From contig JAAHFU020000003.1 of NCBI GenBank assembly GCA_010672825.2, forward strand, positions 62,001-126,000: DNA of 64,000 bases, written 5' to 3'. The notes below the pieces were generated by a model. It searched no databases. It was given only the letters and a program-made list of their open reading frames with translations, and was not told where the DNA came from. Positions 36,781 through 44,001 of this stretch are shown here, piece after piece. This stretch comes from Leptolyngbya sp. SIO1E4 (GTDB taxonomy: Bacteria > Cyanobacteriota > Cyanobacteriia > Phormidesmidales > Phormidesmidaceae). Within the stretch, counting starts at the first letter, position 1. Every line of letters begins with the position of its first letter. Made by a program: the position numbers and the translations under genes.

Positions 36781-37362
36781 TTAACCAGTAATGAGCGTCG
36801 TCAGGATGTCACCAGCGGTGACGGCGATGATGATAATGAGCGGTGTGCGAGCGATCGTTTGCCAATCCTCATCTTGGCGAGCGCCATTGATAACGCGCAC
36901 CAGGGAGATACCTACATAGAGCAGGAAAAGACCTCGCAGAACGTTGAAGACCAGCGGAATCGCCTCTCCCGTTGCCGCGCCAAAATTGGTCTGCATCCAG
37001 GTTTCAGCCCCGCCAAAGAATTGTGCTTGGGCCGGAAAGGCCAGTACGGTCAGAAGTGACAGCAAACTGAGACCGATGGCTAGAATCATTTGGCGGTGGG
37101 CAGTCCAGCTTCTAGAAGCGTTGGTAGAAACACCCGCTTTGCCGGTCACCTCTTGTCGCCAGATCAGGCCCAAGCCGCTACCGGCAATCACGAGCAAGAG
37201 CAAAGCTGGACCGTGGAGCACAAAATTAGCGCTCATACACCCCACCATGATCGCGGCCAATAGTGAACATGGCAGTTGACAAAAATAACAGGTAATTTGC
37301 GCCGCAAAATCGAACGGAGAAGCCAAAACTTCTGCACGCACTTTTGAATGCTGACGGATCAT
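36781..37362 (-). CDS. VirB2/TrbC-like pilin candidate
   Basis: 193 residues from ATG 37362. Hydrophobic segments: an N-terminal pair (SLLAAIMVGCMSANFVLHGP, ALLLLVIAGSGLGLIW), then after a basic linker a signal-like stretch (LAIGLSLLSLLTVLAFPAQAQ), then two C-terminal segments (AIPLVFNVLRGLFLLYVGIS and PLIIIIAVTAGDILTTLI). The last part alone, starting near residue 90, has the shape of a VirB2-type pilin precursor: long signal, two membrane helices, small loop. The N-terminal extension is unusual. First gene of the visible minus-strand transfer operon; next gene 6 bp away. Confidence 0.6.
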   Translation of the reverse strand: MIRQHSKVRAEVLASPFDFAAQITCYFCQLPCSLLAAIMVGCMSANFVLHGPALLLLVIAGSGLGLIWRQEVTGKAGVSTNASRSWTAHRQMILAIGLSLLSLLTVLAFPAQAQFFGGAETWMQTNFGAATGEAIPLVFNVLRGLFLLYVGISLVRVINGARQDEDWQTIARTPLIIIIAVTAGDILTTLITG

Positions 37363-37828
37363 TTCAGTCTCCTTAAATTAGGTCAGACTGTCTTAACTCG
37401 CGTGTTCAAAAACCAGCTCTAGACGTGACTCAACTTCTGGAAAGATTTGATCACTATAGCAACGAATTTCAGGAATCGAAATTATCAACCTCTCGCTTTG
37501 AGGGCATCCATCAATGTCTAAAAGGCTAGCCAAAATCCTAGAATTTGTGGCCAGATCCGTAACGATGCGTGATTTCAATCAAGTGCTTGAATATTTCAGC
37601 AAGAATACCGAGAGTGCTTATTTCACTAATACACGACCCAAATAATAAATAGGATAAATTGATACTTCGAGTCTTCTAATATACAAAAGGTCAGATGTAT
37701 AAAAACCGAGTATTTTTCGTGATTCCGATCACATTAGCAGCCCTGAAAATGTCTGAAATAGGGTTTTGAATAAGTTCTCCTTTACCCTTGAATCTTCAAC
37801 TTAAATACGTCCTCAAAAGCCAGCATTA
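37363..37828. other. Divergent intergenic region, transfer operon and parA
   Basis: AT-rich, about 470 bp up to the first possible parA start and 630 bp to the preferred one. The only open frame (37393-37578, minus) has no support. The region should contain the promoters of the minus-strand transfer operon and of parA. The palindrome at 37871 lies just beyond it. Confidence 0.5.
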
Positions 37829-37870
37829 ATGAGTCATTACAATGGTCAGTACAGACTTTTACGAGTTTTG

Positions 37871-37890
37871 ACGTCAATACGTATTGACGT
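37871..37890. promoter_or_regulatory. Perfect 20-bp palindrome upstream of parA
   Basis: ACGTCAATACGTATTGACGT reads the same on both strands. It lies 100 bp upstream of the preferred parA start. TTGACGTCAA, which begins at 37868, occurs again inside the parA partner gene (38919-38928). A candidate operator or centromere-like site for the partition proteins. Confidence 0.6.
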
Positions 37891-37990
37891 TCTTAAGTTG
37901 AGTGGCTTTAATGGCGACATATTCCCTCGTTCGGTGAAGACGCCCAGCCTTTCAGAAAGTTCTGGGTTTGGTTATCGGGAGCGATCGCCC

Positions 37991-38755
37991 ATGAAGACGT
38001 TGAGCTGCTTGTCACTCTCGGGAGGACAGGGGAAAACCTCGATCTCGCTATTGCTAGGCCGACTGTTGGCGCAGCAGGGGCGGCGGGTGTTGATGGTGGA
38101 TGCCGACCCTCAAGCAAATCTGACGTTTTATTTAGGTCATGATGTGCAGCCAGATGCCCCAACACTACTGGAAGTGTTGAAGCGTCAGGTAGAGACGGCG
38201 GCGGGCATTTATCCCCTGGCTTACGAGCATCTGTATCTGTTGCCTGCTGATGAGGGGCTGCATCAGGCCCAAGAGTATTTGGCCACCAGCGGCATGGGCG
38301 CGTTGGCGTTGCGTTACAGCTTGGAAGCTGTGGGTGAGCTATTCGATGTTTGCCTGATCGATTCACCGCCCCAGCGCACTCAGATTTGTCTATCGGTCGT
38401 CGGCACGTCGGACTGGGTGTTGATTCCAGCCGAGGCCTCGACCAAGGGGGTAAACTCACTGCTGCGCAGTCTAGAGCTATTGGAGGAGATGCGGCGCATC
38501 CGGGCGTTTACGGGGCAGGTGCTGGGGGTGCTACCGTTTCGTGATAAGTGGTTTGGCCGATCGCAGGCGACGGATAGTCGAGAGGCGATCTCGGCGATGC
38601 GACAAGTTGCAGGCGAGATTCGAGTACTGCCGTCGATTTTGGAGAGTGAGCGCTACAAGCAAGCGATTCGGCAGGGGCGGTTATTGGCAGAGCTGGGGTA
38701 TGGGGAGTTGGAATTCCCGCTGCGGCGGGTGATTGAGATTTTGGAACAGGTGTAG
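37991..38755 (+). CDS. parA: ParA-family partition ATPase
   Basis: 254 residues from ATG 37991 (MKTLSCLSLSGGQGKTSISL). The in-frame extension to 37829 would translate through the palindrome and is rejected. Walker A is SGGQGKTS; the usual signature lysine of KGGxGKT is serine here. Walker A' region VLMVDADPQANLTFYLGHDV and Walker B-like VCLIDSPPQRTQICLS are clear, as is PAEASTKGVNSLLRSLELL. Drives segregation of plasmids or ICE circles by an ATP-dependent nucleoid gradient. The small gene at 38759 follows after 3 bp, like a two-gene par operon. Confidence 0.88.
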   Translation: MKTLSCLSLSGGQGKTSISLLLGRLLAQQGRRVLMVDADPQANLTFYLGHDVQPDAPTLLEVLKRQVETAAGIYPLAYEHLYLLPADEGLHQAQEYLATSGMGALALRYSLEAVGELFDVCLIDSPPQRTQICLSVVGTSDWVLIPAEASTKGVNSLLRSLELLEEMRRIRAFTGQVLGVLPFRDKWFGRSQATDSREAISAMRQVAGEIRVLPSILESERYKQAIRQGRLLAELGYGELEFPLRRVIEILEQV

Positions 38756-38758
38756 GTC

Positions 38759-39205
38759 ATGAATGAAGATGCGCTAGAGAGACTGATGCAACAGCAGCGC
38801 CCGACCGTGCCGCCACGAACTGACGGGCTGGAGGAGACGTCCCGTGTGAAGTCTCGTCAACCGGATGCAGACGCATCCGTGACATCAAGATACAGTGACT
38901 CTGATGAGTCTGAGAGTGTTGACGTCAACATGTCTATGAGTCAAGGGGAAGGGGCCGATCTGCCCCAGTTGGTGCGCACGACGACGCGGTTGGAAGCGGA
39001 TATTGATAAGGCGCTACGGCATCTCTGCATGGATGAGAAGATCACCAAGGAGGTATGGTTTGAGGCGGCGTATCAGTATCTAGCGGAGCATCCCAAGGCG
39101 ATGAAGGTGGTGAATGGCATCGCGAAGGAGCGGTATCAACGGCGGAAGCGGGCGGCGGATTTAAGGAAGTTGGAGACGATGCAGAAGCGGTTAAAGGGGC
39201 AATAA
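38759..39205 (+). CDS. Small ParA partner (ParB-like role)
   Basis: 148 residues from ATG 38759, 3 bp after parA. Not similar by eye to canonical ParB. The N-terminal 80 residues are disordered and acidic (SVTSRYSDSDESESVDVNMS). The C-terminal 65 residues are helical and basic (TTRLEADIDKALRHLCMDEK, ITKEVWFEAAYQYLAEHPKA, RYQRRKRAADLRKLETMQKR), resembling a dimerising DNA-binding module, possibly ribbon-helix-helix. The coding sequence contains the palindrome GTTGACGTCAAC (38918-38929), sharing TTGACGTCAA with the site upstream of parA. Inferred centromere-binding adaptor. Confidence 0.7.
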   Translation: MNEDALERLMQQQRPTVPPRTDGLEETSRVKSRQPDADASVTSRYSDSDESESVDVNMSMSQGEGADLPQLVRTTTRLEADIDKALRHLCMDEKITKEVWFEAAYQYLAEHPKAMKVVNGIAKERYQRRKRAADLRKLETMQKRLKGQ

Positions 39206-39374
39206 TGCAACTTTTCTCAAAATTCGGTCAATATCAGTAACTTGGTATGCCAATATCAATCGAGATATTTAACTAAGATGTCTTAACACTTAGTTTTGAA
39301 TCACACTCTCCGGCGGCGTATAAGTCTCGGTTTGGCTCCTATAAAAATTGTGAACTGACTTGTGGAGCAGTGAT

Positions 39375-40556
39375 ATGAGTTCAGGTTTTTCGGCAGGGCC
39401 TCAAGCACTCGGTTATCTTTACCAAATTCGCTATGCATTATACCTTACTTTGGAAAATCGGGAAGAACTTCAACTATCAATTGAAAGCCTCGATGATGTT
39501 ACTTTTGATGATCAAGGTACACCTACGGAACTTCTACAACTGAAACATCATGTAAACCAAGCATCTCTTACGAATAGAAGTAGAGATCTCTGGAAAACGA
39601 TTCGTGTATGGAGTAGCTTAACCAAAGATGAACTGGTATCATCCAATACATTGCTTACTTTGGTTACTACGGGATTAGCTCCTGAAAATTCAATCTCATC
39701 CCTTCTAAGACATGGAACTGATAGGAACCCACAACTGGCGACACAGCAACTACGTAGCATTGCTCAGTCAGACACTCAGAGTCTAGCCAAAGAATTTGAA
39801 GCTTTTAATGCGTTGACAGATTCTGAGCAAGAACAGCTAGTTGACTCTATACAAATCATTGATGCTTCACCCCAAATTAATGATGTTGTCCCAAGAATAA
39901 AGCAAAGAATCAAGTTTTCTGTAAGGAGAGAGCACTTACATAACCTCTATGAAAGATTGGAAGGATGGTGGTTTTCAAAGGTAGTTAACCATCTTAATGA
40001 GGAATCTGCTGTACCAATTTCAGGATTTGAGGTTCACGATAAAATTTGTGACATCGCAGAACAGTTTAAACCTGATGCTTTACCTATAGATTATTTCGAA
40101 CTTCAACCATCTGAACCACCTGATATTGACGCAGATGATCGTCGATTTGTGATGCAGCTTAAAGCCATTGCAATTAATAATAAGCGCATTGAAAAGGCCA
40201 TTTTGGATTACTACAGGGCGTTTGAGCAACGATCTAGATGGGCTCGCGAAGATTTATTATTCAGTGATGAAATAGAGCAGTATGAAAAGAAGCTAATTGA
40301 TGAGTGGGATCGCTATCGATTGATGCTTCAGGATGAATTGATTCTTGAAGATGAAGATGAAACAGTGCATCAGCAATTTGGGCGCAGATTATATAACTGG
40401 GTAGATCAAACAGCAGATATTCGAATACGGCCTCAGGTTGCTGAAGAATATGTAATGCGTGGAAGTTACCACATATTAGCTGACAAAATTTCACCTATTG
40501 TATGTTGGCATCCCAAATTCGTTGAAAGACTCGCTCAATTATTACCAACTTCATAG
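39375..40556 (+). CDS. ABC-3C defence effector, nuclease-like N-terminus
   Basis: 393 residues from ATG 39375 (MSSGFSAGPQALGYLYQIRY). The opening A-G-x-Q-A-L-G-Y-L-Y-Q-I-R-Y, then LSIESLDDVTFDD and ELLQLKHHVN, matches the DUF4297/Cap4-like nuclease pattern, with E/D residues and a QLK as possible active site. The C-terminal 200 residues (IEKAILDYYRAFEQRSRWAR, QQFGRRLYNWVDQ, RGSYHILADK) fit the ABC-3C-specific domain that docks on the middle component. Probably cuts DNA when the system is triggered. First gene of the cassette, AT-rich relative to neighbours. Catalysis is inferred from pattern only. Confidence 0.8.
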   Translation: MSSGFSAGPQALGYLYQIRYALYLTLENREELQLSIESLDDVTFDDQGTPTELLQLKHHVNQASLTNRSRDLWKTIRVWSSLTKDELVSSNTLLTLVTTGLAPENSISSLLRHGTDRNPQLATQQLRSIAQSDTQSLAKEFEAFNALTDSEQEQLVDSIQIIDASPQINDVVPRIKQRIKFSVRREHLHNLYERLEGWWFSKVVNHLNEESAVPISGFEVHDKICDIAEQFKPDALPIDYFELQPSEPPDIDADDRRFVMQLKAIAINNKRIEKAILDYYRAFEQRSRWAREDLLFSDEIEQYEKKLIDEWDRYRLMLQDELILEDEDETVHQQFGRRLYNWVDQTADIRIRPQVAEEYVMRGSYHILADKISPIVCWHPKFVERLAQLLPTS

Positions 40557-40566
40557 GAGTTATTCC

Positions 40567-41052
40567 GTGCTGCCTTGGGAAAGACGCCCTATTGAAATAG
40601 CCAACCTGTTTAATCCTGCTTTTTGTTCGTTGCTGCTCCAATATGGCGTTAGAGGATATGAAAGAGAAAGCGGATCTGGCATGCCATATGCCTTACTATT
40701 TTTCATTCTGCCAATTACTTTACATCCATATACGCGAAGCGTATTGCCTACCACTACTCGTACCAAGCTGCACGTTTGGTTACAGGAAAATCCTGAAGTT
40801 CGAATTGATTTTATCAATCGCATGAGGAATTTGACTCCCTACACAAAAGAAGCAATAATCTTTGGCTGCCAGACTAGAATAATAACCTTTCAGGAAGATG
40901 GGAAAGTGGTTTGGATCCGTCGTTCCCTAAACAGCAATACAGAAATACCAGAGCTAGATTCTTTGATTAGAAGAGCCGAGTTTCTAGGCCAATGGATGGC
41001 TAAGATTCAAGAACCAGCATCTTTTTTCACCATGTGGGGAGTTCGTCCATAA
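40567..41052 (+). CDS. ABC-3C middle component
   Basis: 161 residues. I choose GTG 40567 because AGGAG lies at 40555-40559 and it follows the effector stop by 10 bp; the ATG at 40498 would start inside the effector gene. Sequence begins MLPWERRPIEIANLFNPAFC. Typical middle-component pattern: NLFNPAFCSLLLQYGVRGYE, LPYALLFFILPITLH-type (here MPYALLFFILPITLHPYTRS), HVWLQENPEVRIDFINRMRN. By family it links effector and ATPase. No membrane segment in context despite the hydrophobic stretch. The next gene starts one base after its stop. Confidence 0.82.
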   Translation: MLPWERRPIEIANLFNPAFCSLLLQYGVRGYERESGSGMPYALLFFILPITLHPYTRSVLPTTTRTKLHVWLQENPEVRIDFINRMRNLTPYTKEAIIFGCQTRIITFQEDGKVVWIRRSLNSNTEIPELDSLIRRAEFLGQWMAKIQEPASFFTMWGVRP

Positions 41053-41053
41053 C

Positions 41054-43009
41054 ATGCAAATAAGGTCGATTATTCTTTATAATTCATTAGGCGGAAAGCG
41101 AGTTCTCGATTTCGAATTAGGTAAGGTTAATATAATCACTGGAAAATCAAGGACTGGAAAATCTGCGATTATCGATATTGTAGACTACTGCCTTGGAAGC
41201 TCAAATTTCCAGATACCAGAAGGAATTATTAGAGATACAGTGTCTTGGTACGCTGTTCTCTTTCAATTGCCAGACAATCAACTTTTTATCGGAAAACCCT
41301 GTCCCTCTGGATATAGTACAACACAAAGTCAAGTCTATTATGAGATTGGCGAAAATATTGAAATACCTGAGATAGCTGATTTAGAACCTAATACTAATGA
41401 CAGTGCCCTTAAAATCTTTCTCTCAAGTTTGATAGGGATTTCTGCAAATCAAAACACTCCAGATTTAGGGCAATCTAGGGAGCCTTTAAGAGCTGATATT
41501 AGGCATGCTAGTTTCTATCTTTTTCAGGATCAAAACCAAATTGCTAATAGACGTTTACTATTTCATAGGCAGCAAGAACAATTTATTCCGCAAGCTATCA
41601 AAGACTCTCTACCGTATTTTCTAGGCGTTACCCAGGAAGATCAGCTTATTCTAGAACAAGATTTACGAGTTGCACGCCGGGAGCTAAGACTTGCTCAGCG
41701 AAGATTAAATGAAGCGCTATCTATCGCTAGCAATCAAACTGACATTGGTCAAAGACTTTTATCAGAAGCCAAACAAGTCGGGTTAGTCGAATCAGAGTAT
41801 ATAGCTGAAAGTCCAGAAGAAATTTTGTCGGCATTGAGACAAACTCTTACATGGGAACCTACTGATCTGCCAGCAGGAATAGTCGATGATCGCTTTCCAA
41901 GCCTCCAACAGGAGAGAGAGAGATTGTATACAGAATTAAAACGAAAGCAGGAACAGATTGAGGCTGCCGAATCTTTTGTAAGAGAAGCTGAAGGTTATTC
42001 AAACGAAGCTAACCAACAACTGGTTAGGTTAGAAACAATAAATCTATTTCGTCATGAAAATGACAACTCTAGTCATCTTTGTCCTTTGTGTAATTCTGAG
42101 CTTTCAGAACCTATTACTTCCTCAATGGCGATACAAAGTTCACTAGAAGATTTAAGCAACAGTGTTCATATCGTGGAAGGAAAGCAACCAAAACTACGAG
42201 AATATATACAACAATTGAAGGAGCAGCGGCTAGAAATACGAAATCAGATGTCTGAAGTAGAGGTCGATATTCAAGGGATTTTAGAAGAAGAGGAAGCAGC
42301 TCGAAGAATGCGTGATTTTAATTCTAGAATTGCTAGAGTAATTGGTCGTATTAGTCTTTATTTAGAGAACGTCAGTTTTACTGATGAGTCTTCTGAATTG
42401 AGAATCAACGTTAATTCTACTCAGAGAAGAGTCGAAGATTTAGAGTCTCAACTTGACCCAATTGAGATAGATGAGATTATTTCATCGGTCCTAAACAGGA
42501 TTGGGCAACAAATGACTGAGTGGGCTAACTTTCTTGAACTTGAGCATTGTGGATCACCATATCGCCTTGACTTAAAGAAACTAACTGTAATAGCAGATAG
42601 AGCTGAAAGACCAATCCCCATGGATCGTATGGGAAGTGGCGAAAACTGGCTAGGTTGTCATTTGATTGCTCATCTAGGCTTGCATAAACACTTTGTCGAA
42701 AAACAACGTCCAATTCCTCGGTTTCTGATATTGGATCAGCCATCACAAGTATATTTTCCTTCCAGAGAAACTTACCTATCTCTTGAAGAGATTACAGTTG
42801 AAGAAACCTTAAGTTCAAACGCAGATATAGTTGCCGTCGAAAAAATGTTTGAACTTCTACATGGATTTTGTGAGGAACTTTTCCCAAGATTTCAGATCAT
42901 TGTTTTGGAACATGCAAATTTGAGAGACAGGAAATTTCAAGAGGCACTTATTGAAGAACCATGGACACATGGAAAAGCTTTAATTCCTGAAGATTTTATG
43001 GATGAATAA
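41054..43009 (+). CDS. DUF3732-type ABC ATPase of the ABC-3C system
   Basis: 651 residues from ATG 41054 (MQIRSIILYNSLGGKRVLDF). SMC/Rad50-like arrangement: Walker A ITGKSRTGKSAIIDIVDYCL near residue 35; two coiled-coil stretches (about 200-330 and 380-470) with a CPLC zinc-hook-like motif (SSHLCPLCNSELSEP) between them; ABC signature region RMGSGENWLGCHLIAHLGLH; Walker B RFLILDQPSQVYF. All motifs look intact. By comparison with the family it senses nucleic acid or invasion and licenses the effector through the middle component. Third gene of the cassette. Confidence 0.9.
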   Translation: MQIRSIILYNSLGGKRVLDFELGKVNIITGKSRTGKSAIIDIVDYCLGSSNFQIPEGIIRDTVSWYAVLFQLPDNQLFIGKPCPSGYSTTQSQVYYEIGENIEIPEIADLEPNTNDSALKIFLSSLIGISANQNTPDLGQSREPLRADIRHASFYLFQDQNQIANRRLLFHRQQEQFIPQAIKDSLPYFLGVTQEDQLILEQDLRVARRELRLAQRRLNEALSIASNQTDIGQRLLSEAKQVGLVESEYIAESPEEILSALRQTLTWEPTDLPAGIVDDRFPSLQQERERLYTELKRKQEQIEAAESFVREAEGYSNEANQQLVRLETINLFRHENDNSSHLCPLCNSELSEPITSSMAIQSSLEDLSNSVHIVEGKQPKLREYIQQLKEQRLEIRNQMSEVEVDIQGILEEEEAARRMRDFNSRIARVIGRISLYLENVSFTDESSELRINVNSTQRRVEDLESQLDPIEIDEIISSVLNRIGQQMTEWANFLELEHCGSPYRLDLKKLTVIADRAERPIPMDRMGSGENWLGCHLIAHLGLHKHFVEKQRPIPRFLILDQPSQVYFPSRETYLSLEEITVEETLSSNADIVAVEKMFELLHGFCEELFPRFQIIVLEHANLRDRKFQEALIEEPWTHGKALIPEDFMDE

Positions 43010-43182
43010 TTGACTAATTGAGGATCATTGAGTTTTGAATTTTATTTTTCAAATCTGATGACGATACCACTTTCCCTCAAAACCATTCTGCCTTCTGGCT
43101 GTCTATTCACTTGACTGAGACAAAATCAATACGCCCGAGAGCTAGAATTGAACCTAAGCGCAGTTGCTTCCTTGAGCTCTTC

Positions 43183-43452
43183 ATGCAAATTACCCTCCCC
43201 CCTGAACTAGAGCAATTCATCCAACGTCAGATTACTGCTGGCAAATATCAGTCTGCTCTGGATGTCATTACAGCGGGTGTACACCTGCTCGAACAGCAAG
43301 AGGATATTTATCAAGGACGATTGCCTGAACTTCAGCAGGACGCTCAAATCGGCTTAGAAGCGGTCCAGCGAGGTGAAGTGGTCGAAGGCCCTACTGCTAT
43401 GGCCCAGATTCGGGAAAAGCTGAGAACTCGCCACGCTAGCCCCGAATCATGA
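43183..43452 (+). CDS. ParD-like antitoxin
   Basis: 89 residues from ATG 43183 (MQITLPPELEQFIQRQITAG); an upstream in-frame start at 43111 adds an unlike leader. Ribbon-helix-helix N-terminus with KYQSALDVITAGVHLLEQQE, the CC2985/ParD pattern, and an acidic C-terminal toxin-binding tail. Overlaps the toxin gene by four bases (ATGA at 43449). Binds its own promoter and neutralises the ParE-like toxin; stabilises the element. Confidence 0.87.
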   Translation: MQITLPPELEQFIQRQITAGKYQSALDVITAGVHLLEQQEDIYQGRLPELQQDAQIGLEAVQRGEVVEGPTAMAQIREKLRTRHASPES

Positions 43453-43754
43453 CGCCTCAGTTCTACCTTTCTCAGCCTGCCATTCAAGACATTGAGGATA
43501 TTGCGGACTACATCGCCAGCCAGACCGGACTTGAACAGGCAGAGCGTTTTCTATCAAAGCTTGATGCCAAATTCGCCCGAATTACTCAATTTCCTAGCCT
43601 TGGGCGACCTCGTAGCGAAATTCTTCCGGGTCTGAGAAGCCTTGCCATGGATAGCTATCTCATTCTTTATACAGTGACGGAATCTCGCGTAGACATCCTA
43701 CGAGTTGTCAGTGGATATCGTGACCTGACCAGTTTGTTCACCGAGGATGATTAG
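43449..43754 (+). CDS. ParE/RelE-family toxin
   Basis: 101 residues from ATG 43449 (MTPQFYLSQPAIQDIEDIAD). RelE-fold pattern: helical hairpin YIASQTGLEQAERFLSKLDA, then the strand and turn FPSLGRPRSEILPGLRSLAM, YLILYTVTESRVDILRVVSG and YRDLTSLF. Normal length. ParE-type members poison gyrase; whether this one does or acts on mRNA cannot be told by eye. Coupled to the antitoxin by start-stop overlap. The GTAGAC repeat array begins right after its stop. Confidence 0.87.
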   Translation: MTPQFYLSQPAIQDIEDIADYIASQTGLEQAERFLSKLDAKFARITQFPSLGRPRSEILPGLRSLAMDSYLILYTVTESRVDILRVVSGYRDLTSLFTEDD

Positions 43755-43763
43755 TCTGATTGG

Positions 43764-44001
43764 CCGTCGGTAGACACAGTAGACAGCGGTAGACGCTCGG
43801 TAGACACCCAGTCTACTGCCCAAACTCCTTTATCTATGAGCTTTTCAAGCATTTCGGTAGACAAGTAGACACTTTCCAGAAGCTCCCCAGAGTGAAAACC
43901 TGTCTACTTGTCTACCGTTTCCCTACAGCCCATAACCGCCAACACTTTCAGCGGTAGACACCCTGTCTACCGTTGCCCCAGATTTGTCTACCGCGTCTAC
44001 C
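43764..44001. repeat. Dense GTAGAC/GTCTAC iteron-like array
   Basis: About a dozen copies of GGTAGAC, AGTAGAC or the reverse GTCTAC(CG) lie in 240 bp between the toxin gene and the 3' end of the DUF3987 gene, in both orientations. Examples are at 43769, 43778, 43788, 43799, 43811, 43856, 43864, 43902, 43910, 43952, 43965, 43986 and 43995. Pairs such as GGTAGACACCCTGTCTACC form inverted repeats. Some are in codons (TVDAVDKSGATVDRVSTAE) but the array extends past the stop. Possible replication origin or regulatory array. Confidence 0.7.

Noticed and set aside
37393-37578. A 61-codon minus-strand frame before parA
   Set aside because: No recognisable composition, no start signal, and it lies in a region expected to hold promoters.
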